From Pseudomonas sp. B33.4 (GTDB taxonomy: Bacteria > Pseudomonadota > Gammaproteobacteria > Pseudomonadales > Pseudomonadaceae), in the NCBI RefSeq assembly GCF_034555375.1, contig NZ_CP140706.1, positions 5,075,001 to 5,139,000 of the forward strand: a stretch of 64,000 nt of DNA, in the 5' to 3' direction. The position numbers were made by a program, and so were the translations under genes. The notes under the pieces were generated by a model. That model searched no databases, was not told the origin of the DNA, and saw only the letters and a program-made list of their open reading frames with translations. The first letter of the stretch is position 1; every line of letters begins with the position of its first letter. Positions 11,852 to 22,470 of the stretch are shown here, in pieces.

Positions 11852-12454
11852 ATGTTGAAAATCGTCCACCTGCTAATGGGCGCAGCGGCCTTGCTGCTGT
11901 CGTTCATACCCAGCTTGAAATCCGAAGCCGTTCCCTACCTGCAACAACCCGATGCACTTTACCTGGCCTTTTTCGGCCTGCTGAACCTGGTGATTGCCCC
12001 AGTGATTCCTTACTGGAACAAAGGCCCTCGTCAGCATCTGCAAAACCTCGTCAGCGCTCTTCTGGTGCTGACCGTAGTCCTGCAAACCCTGACCCTGATC
12101 GCGCCGATGCCCGTCATCGCCGGCCAGCCAGCCGTGTTGTTCACCCTGGTGATCGCACTGGTTGCGGTGGTTCTGCACCTGGCCGTCAGTTTCTATCGTT
12201 CTTCGCCTGCTGCCGCTCCAACCAGCTATGACATGACCAATCGTGATACCGGCACCGTCAAGTGGTTCAACACCTCCAAAGGCTTCGGCTTTATCTCCCG
12301 GGATTCCGGCGATGATATTTTCGTGCACTTTCGCGCGATCCGTGGCGAAGGCCACCGTGTACTGGTCGAAGGCCAGCGCGTGGAGTTCTCGGTGATGAAC
12401 CGCGACAAAGGCCTGCAAGCCGAGGACGTGATCGCCGCCCTGCCGCGACGCTGA
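11852..12454 (+). CDS. Membrane-anchored cold-shock domain protein
   Basis: A 200-residue two-part protein. Residues 1-118 hold four predicted membrane helices (about 3-20, 36-56, 63-84 and 96-117). Residues about 134-200 form a cold-shock domain with [11 protein letters not shown]1 (KGFGFI) and RNP2 (IFVHF). CSD proteins bind single-stranded RNA or DNA; here the domain would face the cytoplasm at the membrane. The start at 11852 ([10 protein letters not shown]) was preferred over in-frame codons upstream, which would place 31 polar residues before the first helix. The same arrangement (PA0961-like) sits beside dps and slyX in other Pseudomonas. Confidence 0.88.
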   Translation: MLKIVHLLMGAAALLLSFIPSLKSEAVPYLQQPDALYLAFFGLLNLVIAPVIPYWNKGPRQHLQNLVSALLVLTVVLQTLTLIAPMPVIAGQPAVLFTLVIALVAVVLHLAVSFYRSSPAAAPTSYDMTNRDTGTVKWFNTSKGFGFISRDSGDDIFVHFRAIRGEGHRVLVEGQRVEFSVMNRDKGLQAEDVIAALPRR

Positions 12455-12463
12455 TCCAGGCAT

Positions 12464-12500
12464 AAAAAACCGCGAGCAGCCTGCTGTTCGCGGTTTTTTT
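12464..12500. terminator. Bidirectional terminator between the cold-shock gene and slyX
   Basis: A 12-bp A/T-ended stem (AAAAAACCGCGA with TCGCGGTTTTTT) lies between two convergent genes and has T tracts on both strands. Confidence 0.9.
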
Positions 12501-12523
12501 ACGCCTGATGAAAAGTGCCCGCC

Positions 12524-12730
12524 TCAGTAGTGCGGCGGTGGTGCCTCATCCTCAAAGGATTCGAACTGGCCGACCATTTCTTCCTGGCGCTTGAGCAGCG
12601 CAGCCATCTGCAATTGCAGACGCTCGACTACGCGCTGTTGGGCCACCAGTACGTCGTTCAACGCCTGAATGGTGTCATCCTGAAACGCCAGACGGCTTTC
12701 CAGATCGGTAACGCGTTCTTCCAGGCTCAT
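12524..12730 (-). CDS. slyX: SlyX family protein
   Basis: A 68-residue coiled-coil protein ([26 protein letters not shown], heptad-like throughout), ending in the family's Pro-rich tail with PPPHY. The function is unknown. It follows the HIT gene by three bases and is almost certainly co-transcribed with it. Confidence 0.93.
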   Translation of the reverse strand: MSLEERVTDLESRLAFQDDTIQALNDVLVAQQRVVERLQLQMAALLKRQEEMVGQFESFEDEAPPPHY

Positions 12731-12733
12731 GAC

Positions 12734-13168
12734 TCAGCCCTCCAAAAAGGTGAAATGCTCGGTCAGGACCAGTCGCAACCGCTCGCGAATGGTGGCGACC
12801 TGCTCGGAACTGTAAGGCCTGGCCGGGTGTTTGCCCCAGACCGGCGCAGGCCAGGCCGCGTCATCGCGCTTACGCACAATCACATGCATGTGCATCTGGC
12901 TGACAACGTTACCCAGGGTCGCGACGTTCATCTTGTCAGCGTCAAACAAATCCTTGAGCAACTCAGCCAATGCAGTGGTTTCCTGCCACAACTGCTGTTG
13001 ATCGGCGACATCCAACTGAAACAACTCACTGATATCGTCGCGACGAGGCACCAGGATAAACCACGGGTAGTTGGCATCATTGGACAGCAGCAGTCGGCAG
13101 AGTGGGAAATCACCGATGGTCAGCGTGTCCTGTTGAAGTCGTGAATCTAAAGCAAACACTGCGCGCAC
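12734..13168 (-). CDS. HIT-family nucleotide hydrolase/transferase
   Basis: A 144-residue histidine-triad protein of the branch that begins with FALDSRLQQDT. It contains the conserved NDANYPWFILVPRR segment and a near-C-terminal triad SQMHMHVIVR. The first His of the canonical H-x-H-x-H triad is Gln, but the middle (nucleophilic) His is kept. The likely role is hydrolysis of dinucleotide polyphosphates or nucleotidylated substrates. The start codon is GTG at 13168. Confidence 0.92.
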   Translation of the reverse strand: MRAVFALDSRLQQDTLTIGDFPLCRLLLSNDANYPWFILVPRRDDISELFQLDVADQQQLWQETTALAELLKDLFDADKMNVATLGNVVSQMHMHVIVRKRDDAAWPAPVWGKHPARPYSSEQVATIRERLRLVLTEHFTFLEG

Positions 13169-14054
13169 TCCCGGCTGATCTTCATAATTCAGCTTAGCGG
13201 CGATCCTTTATGGACAGCGCACCAAGCGACAGGACGGCAGCATACCTGCGAATGCGTCAGCCTTCACGACGACGGCAACCCCATCGCCCTGCCAACGCCC
13301 CGAGATGTGACATTTGCGAGCGCGACGCACCAGCACGGAACCAACATCGATGTTCAGCTCGACAAAATGACCGAAAGCCTCAGCGACGCTCAGCGACATG
13401 GCCCGCGCAAGCTGTATGAATTCAGAACAGTTGTAAATTTTTTTGCACCAAAACCGCACAGTGCGTCTACGCTCACTGCGTCGGGCATCCGCCAAATACT
13501 CACTGGAGGGGTGAACCGGTAACGTTTTTGGTTGTCACGCGCGCTTTTCTGCGAGGCAACACCATAGGAGAAATGGCGTCAAGCACTGAAAAAATCAGAC
13601 TTGAAGCCCAGCTTTCACGAGGTTTTCACAAGCGCAGGCGGGTGTTCAGAAAAATAACCGCAACGAAATTGCGGTTTGTGCACGCTTGTTGCATTCGTAC
13701 CCATATGGACTATAAGCGCACCACGGGAAGTGGATGCCTTAAGCCCCATAAGAACAGTGGCAGGGTTGCCCGATGGAGATTCAAGTGTTTTGCCAGGGAC
13801 TCTTTTTTACCGATGCAAAAAGGCCCAGAAACAGCGATAAAGTTGTCAGTCCGGCTGCATTGGTACTGTGAATTTGCGACATCCACCACGCCATTTGCGA
13901 CAACGTCGTAAAGATGCTGAAAGGTTGGATCAGCAAGTATCGCCAACATTGTCGGCGTGATATAAGTTTGCGCCGACACAAAAAGAAAGAGCCGCCCAGA
14001 TAATAAAACAGGTGGGACGGCAGTACTCTTCTAAAACCAAAGGAGCAAATCACG
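13169..14054. other. Gene-free region upstream of oprD
   Basis: An 886-base gap. Several short frames on both strands (for example 13307-13522 and 13528-13911 plus, 13208-13495 and 13710-13979 minus) have no recognisable domain and mixed codon use, so I call none of them. A small hairpin (8-bp stem, 13656-13676) and a direct repeat at 13873-13902 are the visible structures. The last part is probably the oprD promoter and leader; a ribosome site AGGAG sits about ten bases before the oprD ATG. Confidence 0.6.
13873..13902. promoter_or_regulatory. Direct repeat TTTGCGACA upstream of oprD, possible ArgR half-sites
   Basis: Two copies of TTTGCGACA start exactly 21 bases apart (13873 and 13894), two helical turns. 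On the minus strand the core reads TGTCGC, the hexamer of the Pseudomonas ArgR half-site, and ArgR is a known activator of oprD in P. aeruginosa. The AA at the second part of the ArgR half-site is not conserved, so the assignment is tentative. Confidence 0.4.
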
Positions 14055-15401
14055 ATGCGCGTGATGAAGTGGAGCATGATCGCACTGGCAGTTGCTGCAG
14101 CCGCCAGTACTCAAGTGGCTACGGCCGCACCGTTTGTAAGTGACCAGGCTGAAGCCAAAGGTTTTGTTGAAGACGCGAAGTTTGATGTGTTGCTGCGCAA
14201 CTATTACTTCAACCGAGACAGAAAAGCCGGATCAAACGATCAGCGAGACTGGACTCAAGGTTTCCTGAGCAACTTCAGCTCCGGTTACACCCAAGGTACC
14301 GTCGGCGTGGGTGTTGATGCGTTCGGCTACCTGGGCATCAAACTGGATGGTGGCGATGGCACCACAGGTTCGGGCAACACCAGCCTCGACTCCCAAGGTC
14401 ATGCCAACGACTCCCTCGGTAAAGCAGGCGCAGCGATCAAGGCCCGCATCTCCAAGACCGAGCTGAAATTCGGCGAGTTCCAGCCAAGCACCGCTCCAGT
14501 CTTCGCCGTTGGCGGCTCCCGTCTGATTCCTCAGACCGCAACCGGTTTCCAACTGCAAAGCAGCGAAATCGACAACCTGGATCTGGAAGCAGGCCACTTC
14601 TACTCGGCCTCCAGCCAGGACGAGATGAACAGCGATGGTGAGTTGCACTCGCAGTACTCCAGCACCGGTGAAAATCCTGTCACAGGCAAAACCATGGACT
14701 TTGCCGGTGGTAAATACGGCATCACCGAGAACCTGAGCGTCTCGCTCTACGGTTCGAAGTTCAAGGATATCTGGAACCAGTACTACAGCAACGTGAACCT
14801 CACCACCCCGATCAGTGGTGACACTTCGCTGAACACCGACTTCAATATCTACCGCACCACTGATAGTGGCGATTCCAAAGCCGGTGACATCAGCAACACC
14901 ACGTTCTCTCTGGCAACTGCGCTCTCGTTCCTGAAAGCACACACCGTGACTCTGGCCTTCCAGAAGGTCAATGGTGATACGCCGTTCGACTACGTCGGCG
15001 TGGGTGACAACAACCGTGGTGGCGACTCGATCTTCCTGGCTAACTCCATCCAGTACTCCGACTTCAACGGCCCTAACGAAAAATCTGCACAGATTCGTTA
15101 CGACCTGAAAATGGCCGAGTACGGCGTTCCGGGCCTGAGCTTCATGACCCGTTACGTAAAAGGTTGGGACATCGACGGCACCAAAATGGACGCCAGCAGC
15201 CCATACAACTCTTACGGTTACGGCGAAGATGGCAAGCATCACGAAACCAACCTTGAAGCCAAATACGTAGTTCAGGCCGGCCCTGCCAAAGACCTGTCCT
15301 TCCGTATTCGTCAAGCATGGCACCGTGGCAACGCCGACCAGGCTGAAGGCGATATCAACGAGTTCCGCCTGATCGTCGACTACCCACTGTCGATCCTGTA
15401 A
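14055..15401 (+). CDS. oprD: Outer-membrane porin OprD (basic amino acid porin)
   Basis: A 448-residue OprD-family porin. The N terminus is MRVMKWSMIALAVAAAAS plus a typical signal peptide ending ATAAP. The mature part starts FVSDQAEAKGFVEDAKFDVLLRNYYFNR, the hallmark of the family. Later blocks (GGSRLIPQTATGFQLQSSEI, YGYGEDGKHHETNLEAKYVVQ, C-terminal RLIVDYPLSIL) agree closely with P. aeruginosa OprD rather than OpdP or OprE as I recall them. It forms an 18-strand channel for basic amino acids and small peptides; the P. aeruginosa orthologue also lets carbapenems in. It is a single gene followed by a terminator. Confidence 0.93.
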   Translation: MRVMKWSMIALAVAAAASTQVATAAPFVSDQAEAKGFVEDAKFDVLLRNYYFNRDRKAGSNDQRDWTQGFLSNFSSGYTQGTVGVGVDAFGYLGIKLDGGDGTTGSGNTSLDSQGHANDSLGKAGAAIKARISKTELKFGEFQPSTAPVFAVGGSRLIPQTATGFQLQSSEIDNLDLEAGHFYSASSQDEMNSDGELHSQYSSTGENPVTGKTMDFAGGKYGITENLSVSLYGSKFKDIWNQYYSNVNLTTPISGDTSLNTDFNIYRTTDSGDSKAGDISNTTFSLATALSFLKAHTVTLAFQKVNGDTPFDYVGVGDNNRGGDSIFLANSIQYSDFNGPNEKSAQIRYDLKMAEYGVPGLSFMTRYVKGWDIDGTKMDASSPYNSYGYGEDGKHHETNLEAKYVVQAGPAKDLSFRIRQAWHRGNADQAEGDINEFRLIVDYPLSIL

Positions 15402-15429
15402 TCGCCAACATTTAGTTTGCGGTAACAAC

Positions 15430-15460
15430 AAAAAGGCCCATCTTGCGATGGGCCTTTTTT
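15430..15460. terminator. Bidirectional terminator between oprD and mscS
   Basis: The stem AAAAAGGCCCATC/GATGGGCCTTTTTT with a TTGC loop lies 28 bases after the oprD stop, in the gap to the convergent mscS gene. Confidence 0.9.
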
Positions 15461-15520
15461 ATTGCCTGTCACTTGCAATAGTTGCTTGACCGACAAGTCA
15501 GGCAATTAATTAGCAACCTA

Positions 15521-16363
15521 TCATTGTGTTGCCGATTCCTGCACCACACGAATCACCCGCTGTGGAAACGGAATATCAATACCGGCAGTCTTTAAACGAT
15601 CACGCGACTGTTCGTTAAACATGAACATCACGTCCCAGTAATCTGCAGTTTTAACCCACACACGCAGGGAAACAGTGATCGAACTGTCGCCCAAGGTCGA
15701 AATGACGGCTTGAGGTGCAGGATCCTGCAACACACGCTCATCCTTGGCCAGATCCAGCAGCACCTGACGGGCCTTCTGCAGATCGGCTTCGTAATCCACG
15801 CCTACATCAAATACGACTTTGCGAGTCGGCTGACGGTTGGTGTTAGTAATGATGCCGTTCGACAGGTTGCCGTTTGGCACGATGATGGTTTTGTTGTCGC
15901 CAGTACGCAGCACGGTGTGGAAAATCTGGATGCTGTCGACCGTACCCGACACACCTTGCGCTTCGATCCAGTCACCGATCCGGAACGGACGGAACAGCAG
16001 AATCAACACGCCGCCGGCGAAATTCGCCAGGCTGCCCTGCAAGGCCAGACCGATGGCCAGGCCGGCAGCACCGATCGCAGCAACGAACGAGGTGGTTTCA
16101 ACGCCGATCATCGAAGCGACGCTGACGATCAGCAGCACTTTGAGAATGATGTTCGCCAGGCTGCTGATAAAACCTTGCAGTGCCAGATCGGCGTTGCGCA
16201 GGGCCAGCAGACCACCGAGCTTTTGCGTGACTTTGTTGATCAGCCACCAGCCGATGGCCAGGGTAATCACTGCCAGCAGCACACGACTGCCGTATTCCAT
16301 GATCATCGGGATCCACGCCTGGGATGCCTTGACCAGGTTGTCCACCTCAGCATTCAAATCCAT
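15521..16363 (-). CDS. mscS: Small-conductance mechanosensitive channel MscS
   Basis: A 280-residue channel, close in length to E. coli MscS. Three transmembrane helices lie in residues about 25-130. The pore-lining TM3 has the Gly/Ala pattern (AAIGAAGLAIGLALQGSLANFAGG), and the beta domain follows with FRIGDWIEAQGVSGTVDSI and the PNGNLSNG motif. It opens under membrane tension during osmotic downshock. It precedes no obvious partner; yajQ lies 138 bases upstream on the same strand. Confidence 0.95.
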   Translation of the reverse strand: MDLNAEVDNLVKASQAWIPMIMEYGSRVLLAVITLAIGWWLINKVTQKLGGLLALRNADLALQGFISSLANIILKVLLIVSVASMIGVETTSFVAAIGAAGLAIGLALQGSLANFAGGVLILLFRPFRIGDWIEAQGVSGTVDSIQIFHTVLRTGDNKTIIVPNGNLSNGIITNTNRQPTRKVVFDVGVDYEADLQKARQVLLDLAKDERVLQDPAPQAVISTLGDSSITVSLRVWVKTADYWDVMFMFNEQSRDRLKTAGIDIPFPQRVIRVVQESATQ

Positions 16364-16501
16364 GTTCTATCTCCTGATTTCCGGCTTCCCGGGCTGTAAA
16401 AAATCAGCGGCAGAAAGACCGAACCCGCTGAGTTCAATCGTTTCTGCCGTTGCTTGGGCCTCGGACGCTGAAAACGCCGAGAGGTTCCCCGACCGGAAAG
16501 C

Positions 16502-18045
<1,544 letters not shown>

Positions 18046-18090
18046 GCAGCGGCTACGCTGGCCACTTGTTCCTTTGCTGCGATAAACCTG

Positions 18091-20127
18091 ATGCCATTGC
18101 GCCAGCGTCTCGAAAACCTGCCGGTCGGCCAGAAACTGCTGGCCGCCCTGCTGGTGCTGTTGACCACTGTTCTGCTGGTCGCCAACCTGACCTTTATCAG
18201 CGCCGCCTACTACATCTCTCAGGAAAGCATGGCACCGCAGGCCTTGCAGACTATCGGCCGGCTGATTTCCAACCCGAGTCTGGTCAGTGAAGCCCTGCAG
18301 TCACCGCAAAGCGCCGAGCGCCTGCTCAAAGAACTCGACAGTTATTCACCACTGCGCGCCGCCGCGTTGTATGACGGCAAGGGCGAACGCCTGGCGCAAG
18401 TCCAGCGCGGCGACAAACTCAGCCTGCCGGAACGCTATCGGCATATCGAAGCCTGGCAACTGACCGAATTTCGCAGTAACCAGTTGATCACCCTGCCCCG
18501 CCCCGGCACTGCGCCGGGCCATCTGTTGCTGGTCGCCAGCAGCGAGCTGCCGATGGCCTTCTACACCGGCACGTTGACTGCAAGCCTCGGCATCCTGATT
18601 TTCAGTGTGTTGCTGTGGCTGGTAATTGCCCGGCAGATCAAACGCCTGATTACCCGACCGATTCATCAGCTTGAGGAATTGTCCCGCCAGGTCACCCGCG
18701 AGGAGAACTACGCCCTGCGTGCATCGCGCGGCAATCACGACGAAATCGGCAGCCTCGCCGAGGCATTCAACACCATGCTCTCGCGCATCGAAGCCCGCGA
18801 GCAGCAGCTCAAACGCGCCCGCGATGACTCGCAAGCCGCTTACGATCAGGCGCAGGGTCTGGCCGAGGAAACCCGCCACACCAACCGCAAACTGGAACTG
18901 GAAGTGCAGGTGCGCAGCAAGATCGAGAAGAAGCTCACCGGTTTCCAGAACTACCTCAACAGCATCATCGACTCGATGCCCTCGGCGCTGATCGCCCTCG
19001 ACGAGCAACTTTACGTCACCCAATGGAATCAGGAGGCTAGCGCCCTCTCCGGCACGCGACTGGACGAAGCGCTGAACCAGCCGATCTTTCTCGCCTTCGA
19101 ACCGCTCAAGCCGTTTCTGCCGCAACTCAAGCAGACCGTCGAACAGCACACCGTAGCGAAAATCGAGCGGGTAACCTGGTTCAAGGATGAAGAACCGAAG
19201 CATTACGCGCTGACGTTCTATCCATTGATGGGCGGTGCCGGGCGTGGCGTGGTGATCCGCATCGATGACATCACCCAGCGTCTGTCGCTGGAAGAAATGA
19301 TGGTGCAGTCGGAAAAAATGCTCTCGGTCGGCGGCCTTGCCGCCGGCATGGCCCATGAAATCAACAACCCGTTGGGCGCGATCCTGCACAACGTGCAAAA
19401 CATCCGGCGACGCCTGTCCGCCGATCTGCCGAAGAACCTCGAAACCGCCGAGCAACTGGGCATCGAACTGGACACGGTGAACCGCTACCTGCAGGGCCGC
19501 GAAGTGCCGCAACTGCTCGACGGCATCCAACAGGCCGGCGCCCGCGCGGCGAAAATCGTCACGCACATGCTCAGCTTCAGCCGTCGCAGCACCCGACAAA
19601 TGGCGCCGTGCGACTTACCGGCACTGATCGACCAAGCTGTGGACATCGCCGGCAACGACTTCGATCTGGCCATCGGCTTCGACTTCAAGGGCCAGGCGAT
19701 TATTCGCCAGTTCGACCCGGCGCTCGGGCCGGTGCCAGGTACCGCCAACGAACTCGAGCAAGTGCTGCTCAACCTGTTGAAGAACGCCGCGCAGGCCATT
19801 CATCAGCGCGAAGACGACAGCGAGCCGGGGCGGATCATCCTGCGCACCAGGCTCAATCCACCGTGGGCCGAGATTCAGGTCGAGGACAACGGCATCGGCA
19901 TGAGCGAGAGCGTGCGCAAACGCACCTTTGAGCCGTTCTTCACCACCAAGGAAATCGGTCAGGGCACCGGCCTTGGCTTGTCGGTGTCGTACTTCATCAT
20001 CACCAATAATCACAAAGGACAGATGGAGGTGCAGTCAGCACCGGGTCAAGGCACCTGTTTCACCTTGCGCCTGCCGTTGACGCAACCGCTGCCCATCGCT
20101 GCCGAAACCAATCAACTATCGAGGTAA
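18091..20127 (+). CDS. Membrane sensor histidine kinase with HAMP and PAS domains
   Basis: A 678-residue kinase. TM1 is at about residues 14-34 and TM2 at about 160-180, bounding a periplasmic sensor of about 125 residues. A HAMP segment (ITRPIHQLEELSRQV), a coiled coil and a PAS domain (about 290-400) follow. The dimerisation/phosphotransfer box AAGMAHEINNPLGAIL carries the phospho-accepting His near residue 422. The ATPase domain has N-box NLLKNAAQAI, G1 DNGIGM and G2 GQGTGLGLS. No response regulator is adjacent. It resembles the PA4398-type kinase linked in P. aeruginosa to swarming; the ligand is not readable from sequence. Confidence 0.9.
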   Translation: MPLRQRLENLPVGQKLLAALLVLLTTVLLVANLTFISAAYYISQESMAPQALQTIGRLISNPSLVSEALQSPQSAERLLKELDSYSPLRAAALYDGKGERLAQVQRGDKLSLPERYRHIEAWQLTEFRSNQLITLPRPGTAPGHLLLVASSELPMAFYTGTLTASLGILIFSVLLWLVIARQIKRLITRPIHQLEELSRQVTREENYALRASRGNHDEIGSLAEAFNTMLSRIEAREQQLKRARDDSQAAYDQAQGLAEETRHTNRKLELEVQVRSKIEKKLTGFQNYLNSIIDSMPSALIALDEQLYVTQWNQEASALSGTRLDEALNQPIFLAFEPLKPFLPQLKQTVEQHTVAKIERVTWFKDEEPKHYALTFYPLMGGAGRGVVIRIDDITQRLSLEEMMVQSEKMLSVGGLAAGMAHEINNPLGAILHNVQNIRRRLSADLPKNLETAEQLGIELDTVNRYLQGREVPQLLDGIQQAGARAAKIVTHMLSFSRRSTRQMAPCDLPALIDQAVDIAGNDFDLAIGFDFKGQAIIRQFDPALGPVPGTANELEQVLLNLLKNAAQAIHQREDDSEPGRIILRTRLNPPWAEIQVEDNGIGMSESVRKRTFEPFFTTKEIGQGTGLGLSVSYFIITNNHKGQMEVQSAPGQGTCFTLRLPLTQPLPIAAETNQLSR

Positions 20128-20130
20128 CCC

Positions 20131-20715
20131 ATGGGCTTTCGCCTGTCGAAAATCTACACCCGCACCGGTGACAAAGGCGAAACCGGCCTGGGCGATGGCC
20201 GCCGTGTGCCCAAGGATCATCCACGCATCGAAGCGATTGGCGAAGTCGATACGTTGAACAGTCAGGTCGGCGTGTTGCTGGCCGGGCTGATAGCCGAACG
20301 CGAGACGTATCCGGGACTGAATGAACTGATCGAGGTCTTGGCGCCTTGTCAGCATCGCTTGTTTGATTTGGGTGGCGAGCTGGCGATGCCGGCGTATCAG
20401 GCGTTGAACGCGGCGGAAATCGAACGGCTGGAAGCGGCGATTGATGTGTGGAACGAGGAATTGGGGCCGCTGGAGAATTTCATTCTTCCGGGCGGGTCGT
20501 TGCTGATTGCGCAGGCGCATGTGTGCCGGAGTCTGGCGCGGAGCGCCGAGCGCCGCTGTCAGCATTTGAATGCGCTGGAACCGTTGGCCGGGGTTGGGTT
20601 GGCGTATATCAATCGGTTGTCGGATTTGTTGTTCGTCGCAGCGCGGTTGATTGCGCGGCGGCAGGGGGTTGCGGAGATTCTCTGGCAGCCGGCCCCAAAA
20701 CCCACAGAGATGTAG
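20131..20715 (+). CDS. ATP:cob(I)alamin adenosyltransferase, PduO type
   Basis: A 194-residue protein with the PduO-type N terminus IYTRTGDKGETGLGDG, the Asp-rich IEAIGEVDTLNSQVG block, and the C-terminal substrate site PGGSLLIAQAHVCRSLARSAERR. It transfers adenosyl from ATP to reduced cobalamin to make coenzyme B12. It starts 3 bases after the kinase stop with a GAGGT ribosome site, so the two are co-transcribed. Confidence 0.93.
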   Translation: MGFRLSKIYTRTGDKGETGLGDGRRVPKDHPRIEAIGEVDTLNSQVGVLLAGLIAERETYPGLNELIEVLAPCQHRLFDLGGELAMPAYQALNAAEIERLEAAIDVWNEELGPLENFILPGGSLLIAQAHVCRSLARSAERRCQHLNALEPLAGVGLAYINRLSDLLFVAARLIARRQGVAEILWQPAPKPTEM

Positions 20716-20730
20716 CGCCTGATCGGCCGC

Positions 20731-20822
20731 CATCGCTGGCAAGCCAGCTCCCACAGGTTTCGTGGTGTACACAACATTTGTGAACGGCACAAAACCCTGT
20801 GGGAGCTGGCTTGCCAGCGATG
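20731..20822. repeat. REP doublet (REPIN), second sequence family
   Basis: Two 26-base inverted arms (20731-20756 and 20797-20822; core GCTGGCAAGCCAGCTCCCACAG) around a 40-base loop that contains GGTGTACACAACATTTGTGA. The arm core differs from that of the 7323 element. The loop recurs, inverted, in the element at 22471. Confidence 0.85.
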
Positions 20823-20835
20823 AGGCCAGCAGCCT

Positions 20836-21783
20836 TTACAAAGAATCAGGCCAGAATGCTCGGATTCCCGCGACACCCTGCGCGCCAACATTCCAGGCCT
20901 TGTGCCGCTCCGCCGGGCCAACTCCGCCCAACAGAAACACCGGTTTACTGAAGCCTTCAATCAACGCCCCAGCCTGCTCCCAGCCCAGCGGCTGCGCATC
21001 CGGGTGCGTCAAGGTCGGCTGCACCGGCGACAGCGTAACGAAGTCCACGCCCATCTGTTCCGCCAGCGCCAGTTCTTCAGCGTTGTGGCACGACGCCGCC
21101 AACCAGCGCTCCGCCGGTAACGGCCGTCCCGCCGCCGCGTATTTGCGCAGCTGTGCAGAGGTGATGTGCCAGCCGGCAGACGGGAAATCGCCGAGCCACT
21201 CGAACGGCCCCTTGATCATCAACTGCGCCTTGCCCGCGCACAGCCCGGCCGCATCGACAGCCAGATCGCGATACTTGGGGTCATAGCCGTTCGGCGCGCG
21301 CAACTGGATCAGTTTGATCCCACCGGCAATCGCCTTCTGGATACCGCGCAGTAGAGCCGGGGTTTCCAGATCCTCAGGGGTAATCAGGTACTCCGCCGGC
21401 AAACGCGCCGCCGCAACGATCGGCTGGTTGGCGGCCGGGAACTCGTAGCTCGCCAGTTCCTTCGCCGTGACCCAGGCCAACGGCTGCCCTTCGGCACCAT
21501 GCGGCTCGCCGGTGAAGGCCGAGACTTCCCAGACATCCAGCAATACCTGTTTGTCGGGATAATCGTGACGCACTTTGATCAGCGGGCGGGCTGAGCCAAC
21601 GACGATGCCCAACTCTTCGTGCAGCTCACGGGCCAGTGCGCTTTCGACCGACTCGTCGGCCTCGACCTTACCGCCGGGAAACTCCCACAGACCACCCTGA
21701 TGCTGGGTGTCGGCGCGGCGGGCGATGAGGATTTTGCCGCTGTCGTCACGAATGACGGCAGCGGCGACGTGTACACGTTTCAC
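20836..21783 (-). CDS. Nudix hydrolase fused to a ThiE/TenI-like domain (MutT-ThiE fusion)
   Basis: A 315-residue bifunctional protein. The N-terminal Nudix domain (residues about 1-130) has an intact Nudix box, GGKVEADES through RELHEELGI, as in MutT, which hydrolyses 8-oxo-dGTP. Residues about 135-315 are a TIM-barrel thiamine-phosphate-synthase-like domain (IQLRAPNGYDPKYRDLAVDA, TLSPVQPTLTHPDA, LLGGVGPAE). This fusion is common in Pseudomonas next to argJ/secA. The start is GTG at 21783, which overlaps the stop of the upstream glutathione S-transferase by four bases. Whether the ThiE-like half is catalytic is unknown. Confidence 0.9.
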   Translation of the reverse strand: MKRVHVAAAVIRDDSGKILIARRADTQHQGGLWEFPGGKVEADESVESALARELHEELGIVVGSARPLIKVRHDYPDKQVLLDVWEVSAFTGEPHGAEGQPLAWVTAKELASYEFPAANQPIVAAARLPAEYLITPEDLETPALLRGIQKAIAGGIKLIQLRAPNGYDPKYRDLAVDAAGLCAGKAQLMIKGPFEWLGDFPSAGWHITSAQLRKYAAAGRPLPAERWLAASCHNAEELALAEQMGVDFVTLSPVQPTLTHPDAQPLGWEQAGALIEGFSKPVFLLGGVGPAERHKAWNVGAQGVAGIRAFWPDSL

Positions 21784-22412
21784 GGATTCAACTCCTCCAG
21801 TCCAGCCTTTTGCCACGCTTTGAAGGCGGGCCATTGGTAGACGGTTTCAACATAGGCTTCGTCGGCGGCCGGCAGTTGTACCTGATAAGTGCGCAGACGC
21901 ACGGCAATCGGTGCGAAGAAGGCATCGGCCAGGCTTACCCGACCGAACAGGTACGGCCCGCTCTCGGTCGCGGCGGCGCGGCATTCGGCCCACAGCGCGA
22001 GCATGCGTTCGATATCAACCTTGACTTCAGGCGGCACCGGGTTCAGCGGCGCGTCGTGGTTGAGGTTGAAGGGCATGTGATTACGCATGGCGAAGAAGCC
22101 GCTGTGCATTTGCGCGCAAGCGGATCGCGCCTGAGCACGGGCGAAAATATCGCTCGGCCAGAGTTGCTCGGACGGGAACTGTTCGGCGAGGTATTCGGCG
22201 ATGGCCAGTGAGTCGGCAATGGTGCCGCGCGCCGTTTGCAGCAGCGGGACTTTAGCGGTCGGCGAATGCTTGAGCAGCAGCGCGCGGGTGTCGGGCTTGC
22301 CGAGTTTGATCAGTTCTTCGCTGTAGGGTGCGCCGGTCAGTTCGAGCGCCAGGGCGGCGCGCAGGGACCAGGAGGAAAGCAGTTTATCGCCGATGATCAG
22401 GTGCAGGGACAT
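21780..22412 (-). CDS. Glutathione S-transferase family protein
   Basis: A 210-residue GST. The thioredoxin-like N-terminal domain (MSLHLIIGDKLLSSWSLRAAL) carries the Ser/Trp-Ser active-site region, the cis-Pro motif AKVPLL and the SLAIAEYLAEQFP glutathione contact. The C-terminal domain is all-helical. The substrate is unknown. It is translationally coupled to the MutT-ThiE gene. Confidence 0.92.
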   Translation of the reverse strand: MSLHLIIGDKLLSSWSLRAALALELTGAPYSEELIKLGKPDTRALLLKHSPTAKVPLLQTARGTIADSLAIAEYLAEQFPSEQLWPSDIFARAQARSACAQMHSGFFAMRNHMPFNLNHDAPLNPVPPEVKVDIERMLALWAECRAAATESGPYLFGRVSLADAFFAPIAVRLRTYQVQLPAADEAYVETVYQWPAFKAWQKAGLEELNP

Positions 22413-22470
22413 GGGTGAGTACCTTCTTGTCAGGGAAACAATCCAGAATGTCTGGCGTCTGTTCGTCCGT

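Noticed and set aside
13307..13911. Short plus-strand frames at 13307-13522 and 13528-13911
   Set aside because: No domain, no consistent codon pattern, and overlapping open frames on the other strand; not called as genes.
13710..13979. An 89-codon minus-strand frame before oprD
   Set aside because: It overlaps the likely oprD promoter and the TTTGCGACA repeats and shows no family feature.
14000..14054. Crc/Hfq A-rich target (AANAANAA-like) near oprD
   Set aside because: The only match lies about 60 bases before the ATG, not near the ribosome site, so catabolite control cannot be supported.
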